Below the pieces are notes generated by a model. That model did not search any database, was not told the origin of the DNA, and saw nothing but the letters and a program-made list of their open reading frames with translations. A program made the position numbers and the translations under genes. From Propionibacteriaceae bacterium (lineage in GTDB: Bacteria > Actinomycetota > Actinomycetes > Propionibacteriales > Propionibacteriaceae), in assembly GCA_030544185.1 (NCBI GenBank), contig JAUNRO010000079.1:1-11476 (forward strand): a stretch of 11,476 bases of DNA, in the 5' to 3' direction. Shown here piece by piece: positions 7,013 through 11,476 of the stretch (the stretch's first letter is position 1; each line of letters opens with the position of its first letter).

Positions 7013-8095
7013 TCACAACGCACAGCCCACCAGGACCGGCTCCGGCACGAGGGTGATCCCAAATTTTTTCTCGACGCCCGCCCGGACCATCCGGGCCAGC
7101 GCCACCAGGTCCTCGGCAGCCGCCGCTCCCCGATTCGTCAGGGCCAGCGTGTGCTTGGTGGACAACGTCGCCCGGCCGGCGCCGACCTCGGCGCCGAAGC
7201 CCTTGGCGAAGCCGGCGTGGTCGATCAGCCACGCGGCGGAGGTCTTCACCAGCCCGTCCTCGGTGGGGAATCGCGGCGCCCGCTCGGGCAGCCCTGCGGC
7301 AATTTCGGCCGAGACGATCGGGTTGGTGAAGAACGATCCGGCGCTCCACGTGTCGTGATCGGCCTCGTCCAACACCATCCCCTTGCCGCGCCGCAGCCCG
7401 ATGACCGCCTCGCGGACGGCATCGGCATCGGCCCGCTCGCCGACCTCGATGCCCAGCGTGCGCGCCAACTCGGCGTACCGCACCGGGGCCGACATCTCGG
7501 ACAACGGGAGCCCGAAGGTCACCGAGAGCACCACCCAGCGGCTCGGCTCGGCCTTGAACCGCGACCAGCGATAGCCGAACCCGCACTCGGCCGCGGGGAA
7601 GGTGGCGAGCTCGCCGGTGGCCCGATCGAGCGCGCGGACGCTGGTGAGGGTGTGGGCGACCTCGGAACCGTAGGCGCCGACGTTCTGGATCGGGGTTGCC
7701 CCCACCAGGCCGGGGATGGCGGAGAGGGCTTCGATCCCCGACCAGCCCTGGGCGACCGCGTGCGCCACGAAGTGGTCCCAGGGCTCGCCGGCGGCGACCG
7801 TGACGCGCGCCCCGGTGTGCTCGTCGACCTCGGCCTCGATGCCGCGGGTGCGGATGAGGATGACCGTGCCCTCGAAGCCCTGGTCGCTGATCAGGACGTT
7901 GGAGCCGCCGCCGAGCAACAGCACCGGTTCCTGCGCGGCATCGGCCGCGCGGACCGCGTCGACCAGCTCCTGCTCAGTCTCGGCGACGACCATGGTGCGG
8001 GCCGGGCCGCCGACGCGCAGGGTCGTGAACGCGGCGAGCGGCTCGCCGGGCTGGGGCGTGCCGGTGGTCTGATGGGTGCGCTGGGGGTCAGGCAC
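7013..8095 (-). CDS. murB: UDP-N-acetylenolpyruvoylglucosamine reductase
   Basis: This 360-residue FAD enzyme reduces UDP-GlcNAc-enolpyruvate to UDP-MurNAc with NADPH, the second committed step of peptidoglycan precursor synthesis in the cytoplasm. The FAD-binding part has LRVGGPA (26-32), LLGGGSNVLIS (60-70) and IPGLVGATPIQNVGAYG (127-143). GYRWSRFK (174-181) supplies the active-site Arg176. SAGSFFTNP (251-259) supplies the proton-donor Ser254. The C-terminal Glu352 in LVPEPVLVG completes the active site. The GTG at 8095 is chosen because it overlaps the hadB stop by eight bases and gives a normal length. The frame stays open further upstream to 8419, but only in the shadow of hadB. It is co-directional with hadA, hadB and treZ. 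Identification is secure. Confidence 0.95.
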   Translation of the reverse strand: MPDPQRTHQTTGTPQPGEPLAAFTTLRVGGPARTMVVAETEQELVDAVRAADAAQEPVLLLGGGSNVLISDQGFEGTVILIRTRGIEAEVDEHTGARVTVAAGEPWDHFVAHAVAQGWSGIEALSAIPGLVGATPIQNVGAYGSEVAHTLTSVRALDRATGELATFPAAECGFGYRWSRFKAEPSRWVVLSVTFGLPLSEMSAPVRYAELARTLGIEVGERADADAVREAVIGLRRGKGMVLDEADHDTWSAGSFFTNPIVSAEIAAGLPERAPRFPTEDGLVKTSAAWLIDHAGFAKGFGAEVGAGRATLSTKHTLALTNRGAAAAEDLVALARMVRAGVEKKFGITLVPEPVLVGCAL

Positions 8096-8474
8096 GACGG
8101 ATCGTCGCCTTCCCCTTGCCCACCTGCACCTCACCGCAGGTCGCGACGAGCGCGATCTGGATCGGGCCCCCGCCGTCGTCGGTGACGGTGCCGGTGAAGA
8201 CCACCTCGGCACCGTCGTCGTCATCGGGCACGGGCACGGGCTTGGCGAACCGGAACGAGCAGTCCGCGACGCGGGCCGGGTCGCCCGCCCAGTCGGTGAC
8301 CACGCGCATCGCCACGCCCATCGTGAGCATGCCGTGCGCGAGCACCCCGTCGAGGCCGAGCTTCGTGGCGTAGTGGTCGGAGAAATGGATCTCGTTGAAG
8401 TCCCCGGACGCCCCCGCATAGCGGACGAGCTGCTGGCGGGTGAACCGGGTGCGGAGCTCGGGGGTCTCGCTCAC
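8088..8474 (-). CDS. hadB: MaoC-like (R)-3-hydroxyacyl thioester dehydratase, catalytic subunit (HadB-like)
   Basis: This 128-residue hot-dog-fold protein carries the hydratase-2 motif GDFNEIHFSDHYA (24-36), with the catalytic pair Asp25 and His30. LDGVLAHGMLTMG follows, as in HadB. In mycobacteria HadAB dehydrates 3-hydroxyacyl-ACP in fatty-acid synthase II. Many other actinobacteria without mycolic acids keep the pair beside murB, where a general fatty-acid dehydratase role is likely but not proven. The start is the GTG at 8474, which overlaps the hadA stop in a GTGA arrangement. GGAGG in the end of hadA serves as ribosome-binding site. An upstream ATG at 8519 is in frame but would overlap hadA more deeply. 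The stop overlaps the murB start by eight bases, so the three genes are probably translationally coupled. Confidence 0.9.
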   Translation of the reverse strand: MSETPELRTRFTRQQLVRYAGASGDFNEIHFSDHYATKLGLDGVLAHGMLTMGVAMRVVTDWAGDPARVADCSFRFAKPVPVPDDDDGAEVVFTGTVTDDGGGPIQIALVATCGEVQVGKGKATIRRA

Positions 8475-8887
8475 GACGCCTCCTCGCGGGTGTGGAACAG
8501 GCTGGAGGTCATGGTGCACACGTGTTCGCCTGCGACCGTGTCGATGACCGTGGCCACTGTGACCATGTCGACCTGGCCGCGGACGCGGACGTTGTCGATG
8601 CGCAGCGTCGCGGTCACGTGGTCGCCGGCGCGCAGCGGCCGGGCGTACGCAAATTTCTGCTCCACGTGGATCGTCCGGTTGAGCGCAAGCCCCAGGTCGG
8701 GATCGTCGAACACGGCGTCCCAGTTGGCCAGCACCACCGGGAAGGTGGGCGGGGCGATCGCATCGTCACCTTGATAGGCGGAATTGTCGTCACCCAACGC
8801 TGCCGCGAACTCGGCGATCTTGCCCGCGGTCACCCAGTAGGTCAGCGGCGGATAGCTCCGGCCCGCGTGCTCGGTCGAAATCGGCAT
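8471..8887 (-). CDS. hadA: FAS1-like dehydratase domain protein (HadA-like, UPF0336)
   Basis: This 138-residue hot-dog protein matches the N-terminal MaoC dehydratase family. Visible are YWVTAGKIAEFAAALGDDN (17-35), APPTFPVVLANWD (45-57) and HVEQKFAYARPLRAGD (74-89). The subunit lacks the catalytic Asp/His motif of HadB. In known complexes it shapes the acyl-chain tunnel and pairs with HadB, encoded next with a four-base overlap. The ATG at 8887 is chosen because the family begins just there; the open frame runs back to 9898 but only as a shadow of the nucleoside hydrolase gene. No ribosome-binding site precedes the ATG. Instead a -10-like TAAGTT lies seven bases upstream, so translation may be leaderless. 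Confidence 0.88.
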   Translation of the reverse strand: MPISTEHAGRSYPPLTYWVTAGKIAEFAAALGDDNSAYQGDDAIAPPTFPVVLANWDAVFDDPDLGLALNRTIHVEQKFAYARPLRAGDHVTATLRIDNVRVRGQVDMVTVATVIDTVAGEHVCTMTSSLFHTREEAS

Positions 8888-8904
8888 GCGGGCCAACTTA
8901 TCGT
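8875..8904 (+). promoter_or_regulatory. Putative leaderless promoter of the nucleoside hydrolase gene
   Basis: TATCGT (8899-8904) fits the actinobacterial -10 pattern TANNNT. TCGAAA (8875-8880) is a 4-of-6 match to the -35 consensus at 18-bp spacing. Exactly seven bases separate the -10 from the GTG start at 8912, so the transcript would begin at or next to the start codon. The -35 lies inside the hadA coding region. Confidence 0.45.
8895..8900 (-). promoter_or_regulatory. Putative leaderless -10 element of the hadA-hadB-murB operon
   Basis: On the reverse strand TAAGTT (8900-8895) matches TANNNT and ends seven bases before the hadA ATG at 8887. It shares two bases (8899-8900) with the opposite-strand -10 of the nucleoside hydrolase gene. 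No convincing -35 is seen; the best-placed sequence would lie within the hydrolase coding region. Confidence 0.4.
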
Positions 8905-8911
8905 GAGGAGC

Positions 8912-9835
8912 GTGACGCGAACGATCGTGCTGGACTGTGATCCGGGCCTGGACGACGCGGTGGCGTTGATGCTCGCCGCCGGGACACCGGGGATCGAGCT
9001 GGCGGCCGTGACGACGGTCGCCGGGAATCAGACGCTGGCGAAGGTGACCGAGAACGCGCGCCGGCTGGGCGGGTTGCTGGGTCTGTCGATGCCCGTGGCG
9101 GCGGGGTGTGCGCGGCCGCTGGTGCGTACGCCGGCGTGGTCGACCGTCCACGGCGACTCCGGGCTCGGCGGGGTGCAGCTCACCGCGGACCCGGTGGCGC
9201 TCGATCCGCGGCACGGGGTCGACGTGATCATCTCGACGGTCATGGATGCCGCGGCCGGCACGGTGACGCTCGTCCCGGTCGGGCCGTTGACGAACATCGC
9301 GCTGGCCGTGCGCAAGGAGCCGCGGATCGTGGAGCGGGTGGCTGAGGTCGTGTTGATGGGCGGCGGTTATCACACCGGCAACCGCACGGCGGTGGCGGAG
9401 TTCAACGTGCTCACCGACCCCGAGGCCGCGGCCATCGTCTTCGGCGAACCCTGGCCGGTGACGATGGTGGGCCTGGATCTGACCTGGCAGGCGCTCGCGA
9501 CGCCCGAGGTGCTGGGCCGCGTCGCCGCGGTCGGGACGGCGGCGGCCGATCTGGTCGTGACGATGCTCGGCTCCTATGGAGAGGCCTATCGCGCGCACCA
9601 CTTCGAGGCCCCGCCCGTGCACGACCCGTGCGCGGTCGCCTATGTCATCGACCCCACGCTCATCACCACGCGGCGCGCGCCGGTCACCGTCGAGCTCACC
9701 GGCACCGCGACCCTCGGCATGACCGTCGCCGACTTCCGGGACCCCGACCCCCAGTGCTCGACCCAGGTCGCGGTGAAGCTGGAGGTCGAGCGCTTCTGGG
9801 ACCTCGTCATCGCGGCACTCGGGCGGTTGCCCTGA
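8912..9835 (+). CDS. Nucleoside hydrolase (inosine/uridine-preferring family)
   Basis: This 307-residue enzyme hydrolyses the N-glycosidic bond of ribonucleosides to ribose and free base, in salvage. The family's calcium-binding DCDPGLDDA motif lies at 8-16 (Asp8, Asp10, Asp14, Asp15). VHGDSGLGG (79-87), PVGPLTNIALA (122-132) and EFNVLTDPEAA (163-173, Asn165) follow. VHDP (236-239) supplies His237 and the fourth calcium ligand Asp238. Length is normal. The His80 and His237 positions resemble the inosine-uridine and pyrimidine group, but base preference cannot be fixed from sequence. The GTG at 8912 is chosen; GAGGAG is only one base from it, too close for a normal ribosome-binding site, so leaderless translation is proposed. 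An in-frame GTG at 8903 is an alternative. It is divergent from hadA and convergent with rpmG. Confidence 0.9.
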   Translation: MTRTIVLDCDPGLDDAVALMLAAGTPGIELAAVTTVAGNQTLAKVTENARRLGGLLGLSMPVAAGCARPLVRTPAWSTVHGDSGLGGVQLTADPVALDPRHGVDVIISTVMDAAAGTVTLVPVGPLTNIALAVRKEPRIVERVAEVVLMGGGYHTGNRTAVAEFNVLTDPEAAAIVFGEPWPVTMVGLDLTWQALATPEVLGRVAAVGTAAADLVVTMLGSYGEAYRAHHFEAPPVHDPCAVAYVIDPTLITTRRAPVTVELTGTATLGMTVADFRDPDPQCSTQVAVKLEVERFWDLVIAALGRLP

Positions 9836-9896
9836 GCGCAGCGTCCGCACCGCGCGCTGGGGCGTGCCTCGGGAGAGCTGGGGCGTACCCAGGAAC

Positions 9897-9930
9897 AAAA
9901 AAGAGCCGACCGCCCGCGGGCGATCGGCTC
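9897..9930 (-). terminator. Strong intrinsic terminator of the tRNA-rpmG unit
   Basis: GAGCCGA plus CCGCCC (9903-9915) pairs with GGGCGA plus TCGGCTC (9918-9930), giving a 13-pair stem with one wobble. On the reverse strand six T residues (9902-9897) follow directly. It starts 16 bp after the rpmG stop. It lies in the gap between the convergent nucleoside hydrolase and rpmG genes, with the T tract only on the rpmG side. Confidence 0.9.
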
Positions 9931-9946
9931 CGGTTGTCCCAGCGCG

Positions 9947-10114
9947 TCAGCGGGTCTCGCGGTGCGCGGTGTGGGTGTGGCACTTGGGGCAGAACTTCTT
10001 CAGCTCAAGACGATCCGGGTCGTTGCGCCGGTTCTTCTTGGTGATGTAGTTGCGCTCCTTGCATTCGGTGCAGGCCAAAGTGATCTTGGGCCGGACGTCA
10101 GATGCTTTGGCCAT
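9947..10114 (-). CDS. rpmG: 50S ribosomal protein L33, zinc-ribbon form
   Basis: This 55-residue protein is a full-length L33. Two CxxC pairs, Cys15-Cys18 (CTEC) and Cys42-Cys45 (CPKC), mark the zinc-binding form; a zinc-free paralog may exist elsewhere and would typically be under Zur control. [19 protein letters not shown] (10-28) is typical of the family. The ATG at 10114 is chosen because the family starts MAK there; GAGGA lies seven bases upstream. An upstream in-frame ATG at 10201 falls inside tRNA-Met and is not credible. The gene follows tRNA-Met by 54 bp with no obvious promoter between, so it is probably cotranscribed with tRNA-Thr and tRNA-Met, an arrangement I know from other actinobacteria. 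The terminator at 9897-9930 ends the unit. Confidence 0.97.
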   Translation of the reverse strand: MAKASDVRPKITLACTECKERNYITKKNRRNDPDRLELKKFCPKCHTHTAHRETR

Positions 10115-10168
10115 GGTCTTGTCCTCGTCGTTGGAGTGTCTGTCGATTGTGCCAGCCGGGCACATGGG

Positions 10169-10242
10169 TAGCGAGAGCGGGATTCGAACCCGCGACCTCA
10201 CGATTATGAGTCGTGCGCTCTCACCAACTGAGCTACCTCGCC
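10169..10242 (-). tRNA. tRNA-Met (CAT), elongator
   Basis: The reverse strand folds as a 74-nt cloverleaf. The acceptor stem is GGCGAGG/TCTCGCT, with G-U at the first and last pairs. The anticodon stem is CACGA/TCGTG with loop CTCATAA, and the T arm is GCGGG-TTCGAAT-CCCGC. The G1-U72 pair and A73 resemble elongator tRNA-Met of actinobacteria rather than initiator tRNA. A CAT anticodon could also mark tRNA-Ile2, but the overall sequence favours Met. CCA is not encoded. Confidence 0.95.
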
Positions 10243-10283
10243 TTGGGCTTCCTCTCCGAGGGCAGCTCGGCGAGAAATCTCAG

Positions 10284-10356
10284 AGCCCCCAAGCAGAATC
10301 GAACTGCTGACCTTCTCCTTACCATGGAGACGCTCTGCCGACTGAGCTATAGGGGC
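10284..10356 (-). tRNA. tRNA-Thr (GGT)
   Basis: The reverse strand gives a 73-nt cloverleaf. The acceptor stem is GCCCCTA/TGGGGGC, the D arm begins GCTCAGTCGGCAGAGC, and the anticodon stem is TCTCC/GGAGA with loop ATGGTAA (anticodon GGT). The T arm is AGCAG-TTCGATT-CTGCT. The discriminator base is T and CCA is not encoded. It lies 41 bp upstream of tRNA-Met on the same strand and has its own promoter. Confidence 0.97.
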
Positions 10357-10381
10357 CAGTGCACTTCCGTGCCGACGAGAA

Positions 10382-10411
10382 ACTATAGACAGCTCCCGAC
10401 ACGGAAGGCAA
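10382..10411 (-). promoter_or_regulatory. Promoter of the tRNA-Thr / tRNA-Met / rpmG unit
   Basis: On the reverse strand TTGCCT (10411-10406) and TATAGT (10387-10382) form a good sigma-70-type pair with an 18-bp spacer. They are placed to start transcription about 20 bases before tRNA-Thr. Eight-base inverted arms CTTCCGTG (10364-10371) and CACGGAAG (10400-10407) flank the -10 almost symmetrically. Confidence 0.75.
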
Positions 10412-10479
10412 ATCATCTGCACACATCTCCGCCGATGCGATCAGGGGTCCTGAGCAGTCCGCGGGGCGCAGACGAGAAG

Positions 10480-10503
10480 CGCCCCGGACCTGGGTCCGGG
10501 GCG
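10480..10503 (-). terminator. Hairpin terminator between tRNA-Tyr and tRNA-Thr
   Basis: CGCCCCGGAC (10480-10489) pairs perfectly with GTCCGGGGCG (10494-10503) around a four-base loop, six bases after the tRNA-Tyr 3' end. The following reverse-strand bases are CTTCTCGTCT, pyrimidine-rich but not a T tract. It probably ends the tRNA-Tyr transcript. Confidence 0.65.
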
Positions 10504-10509
10504 GATGCG

Positions 10510-10592
10510 TGGCAGGTGCAGGATTCGAACCTGCGAAGGCGATAGCCGACGGATTTACAGTCCGCTCCCATTGGCCGCTCGGGCAACCTGCC
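10510..10592 (-). tRNA. tRNA-Tyr (GTA)
   Basis: The reverse strand folds as an 83-nt class II tRNA. The acceptor stem is a perfect GGCAGGT/ACCTGCC, the anticodon loop is CTGTAAA (anticodon GTA), and the T arm is GCAGG-TTCGAAT-CCTGC. A long variable arm is characteristic of bacterial tRNA-Tyr. A73 is present and CCA is not encoded. Confidence 0.97.
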
Positions 10593-10607
10593 GTGACGCG
10601 AGGCACG

Positions 10608-10636
10608 ATATTAGCAACACCTCCGAAGAACGCGAA
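10608..10636 (-). promoter_or_regulatory. Likely promoter of tRNA-Tyr
   Basis: On the reverse strand TAATAT (10613-10608) is a good -10. TTCGCG (10636-10631) is a weak -35 at 17-bp spacing. Transcription would begin near 10601, just before the tRNA 5' end at 10592. Confidence 0.6.
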
Positions 10637-10745
10637 ATCACTTGTGGCTCCGCCATGGCGAGGCTCGCTCAGCGCCGCGCGACCCGCGCGGGTGCGGCAG
10701 AATGTGCCACCAGTTCAGACAGTCAGACTCCGAAGGGAACAGCCC

Positions 10746-11237
10746 GTGGCAGCCGACAGCTCGTTCGACATCGTCTCGAAGGTCGACCGTCAGGAGGTCG
10801 ACAACGCACTGAACCAAGCGGCCAAGGAGGTCGCCCAGCGTTTCGACTTCAAGAACACCGACTCCTCGATCCGCTGGTCCGGTGAGGCCATCGAGATGGA
10901 GTCGTCCTCGGAGGAGAAGGTCAAGGCGATCTGGGACGTCTTCCAGTCGAAGCTCGTCAGGCGCGGGGTCTCCCTCAAGGCCGTCAAGGCCGGCGACCCC
11001 CGCGTTTCGGGGAAGATGTGGAAGATGACCGCCTCGACCGCCGAGGGCATCAGCCAGGAGAACGCCAAGAAGATCTCCAAGATGGTCCGCGACGAGGGCC
11101 CCAAGGGCGTCAAGTGCCAAATCCAGGGTGACGAGCTCCGGGTCTCCAGCAAGAAGCGCGACGACCTGCAGGAGGTCCAGCGGATGATCCGGGAAGCCGA
11201 CTACGACTTCGCGGTTCAGTTCACGAACTATCGCTGA
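10746..11237 (+). CDS. yajQ: YajQ family nucleotide/RNA-binding protein
   Basis: This 163-residue cytoplasmic protein matches YajQ along its whole length. FDIVSKVD lies near residue 7, followed by RFDFK (32-36) and [26 protein letters not shown] and [20 protein letters not shown] follow, and the chain ends [10 protein letters not shown]. The family folds as two RNP-like domains. It has been reported to bind nucleic acids, and in some bacteria cyclic-di-GMP, so the exact role here is open. The GTG at 10746 is chosen because AAGGGA lies seven bases before it and the family starts there. It diverges from tRNA-Tyr across a 153-bp gap that holds a 12-bp perfect palindrome (10682-10693). Confidence 0.94.
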   Translation: MAADSSFDIVSKVDRQEVDNALNQAAKEVAQRFDFKNTDSSIRWSGEAIEMESSSEEKVKAIWDVFQSKLVRRGVSLKAVKAGDPRVSGKMWKMTASTAEGISQENAKKISKMVRDEGPKGVKCQIQGDELRVSSKKRDDLQEVQRMIREADYDFAVQFTNYR

Positions 11238-11241
11238 CGAG

Positions 11242-11267
11242 CGGCCAGGCTCCGCTGACCCTGGCTG
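11242..11267 (+). terminator. Possible terminator hairpin after yajQ
   Basis: GCCAGG (11244-11249) pairs with CCTGGC (11260-11265), extendable by a G-U and a C-G pair, around a ten-base loop, five bases after the yajQ stop. No T tract follows, so it is a weak or Rho-assisted candidate. Confidence 0.35.
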
Positions 11268-11323
11268 TGTGCCGAGGGCCCGCGTGGGCAGCGGTCCTGG
11301 ATCCCGGGGATCACGATCTCTGC

Positions 11324-11406
11324 GCAGAATCCACGTCCAGTGTCGCGACCTGGCCCCGTTTCCCCTGGTCAACCACATCGGCGATCGCACTGGACGTGGA
11401 TTCTGC
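11324..11406. repeat. Unassigned 19-bp perfect inverted repeat with a 45-bp centre
   Basis: GCAGAATCCACGTCCAGTG (11324-11342) is repeated exactly in inverted orientation as CACTGGACGTGGATTCTGC (11388-11406). The 45-bp centre has no open frame of note and no T tract follows either arm. The stretch from 11238 to the window end holds no gene I can support. The element could be a transcript hairpin, a small non-autonomous mobile element, a dispersed intergenic repeat or a protein-binding site. I cannot place it in a known family. Confidence 0.7.
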
Positions 11407-11476
11407 ACGGGCGCCCCAATCCGAGACCGGGTGCACTGAATCCCCCGCCCCCACGACCTCGGTTGCCCGCCGCTCG

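Noticed and set aside
5381..8185. Very long plus-strand open frame (934 codons) opposite treZ and murB
   Set aside because: It is antisense to two securely identified genes. Its translation is rich in Arg, Gly, Pro and His, as expected from a high-GC shadow frame.
8492..8911. N-terminal extension of the nucleoside hydrolase gene
   Set aside because: The family starts a few residues before DCDPG. The extension is antisense to hadA.
8888..9898. N-terminal extension of hadA to 9898
   Set aside because: The extra residues are encoded opposite the nucleoside hydrolase and look like a shadow frame. HadA homologs begin at the ATG at 8887.
10169..10242. Reading the CAT tRNA as tRNA-Ile2 or initiator tRNA-Met
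   Set aside because: The G1-U72 pair, the A73 and the position beside tRNA-Thr and rpmG match actinobacterial elongator tRNA-Met. Initiator features such as a C1-A72 mismatch and three G-C pairs in the anticodon stem are absent.
10638..11408. Minus-strand open frame of 256 codons opposite yajQ
   Set aside because: yajQ is unmistakable on the plus strand; the reverse frame has Leu/Asp/Gly-rich shadow composition.
1..11476. CRISPR arrays, prophage, transposase or toxin-antitoxin genes
   Set aside because: No regularly spaced repeats and no protein with such domains were seen on either strand.

Overview
This window is chromosomal DNA from a high-GC actinobacterium. Support comes from GTG starts, bacterial elongator tRNA genes without an encoded CCA, the HadA/HadB-type dehydratase pair next to murB, a zinc-ribbon L33 gene downstream of tRNA-Thr and tRNA-Met, and DtxR/IdeR-type iron boxes. 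A Propionibacteriaceae-like lineage is possible, but that is only an impression. Almost all genes are housekeeping or nutrient-uptake genes. I see no phage, transposase, toxin-antitoxin, CRISPR or defence genes.

Layout from right to left, which is the main direction of transcription (minus strand). At the right end, yajQ (plus strand) diverges from tRNA-Tyr. A hairpin then separates tRNA-Tyr from a tRNA-Thr / tRNA-Met / rpmG unit, which has a clear promoter and ends in a strong intrinsic terminator. A nucleoside hydrolase gene lies on the plus strand, convergent with rpmG and divergent from hadA; only 24 bp separate its start from the hadA start. The hadA, hadB and murB genes overlap by a few bases, and treZ and a dodecin gene follow at short spacing, so these five may form one transcription unit. 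Next is a three-gene ferric-iron ABC importer (binding lipoprotein, fused permease, ATPase). It has one iron box before the first gene and a second before the ATPase gene. A DUF421 membrane protein gene follows, and the left edge cuts through the first 17 codons of rplN (ribosomal protein L14), which has its own likely promoter and a leader of about 155 nt.

Functionally, the window joins cell-wall precursor synthesis (MurB), fatty-acid or related dehydration (HadAB-like), trehalose formation from maltodextrin ends (TreZ), flavin storage (dodecin), iron uptake, nucleoside salvage and translation (L14, L33, three tRNAs). The most interesting points are: collinear juxtaposition of the tRNA-rpmG-had-murB block with rplN, without the secE-to-rpsQ ribosomal genes I would expect between them; the second iron box inside the iron operon; a 24-bp intergenic region that appears to hold two overlapping leaderless promoters; and an unexplained 19-bp perfect inverted repeat with a 45-bp centre near the right end.
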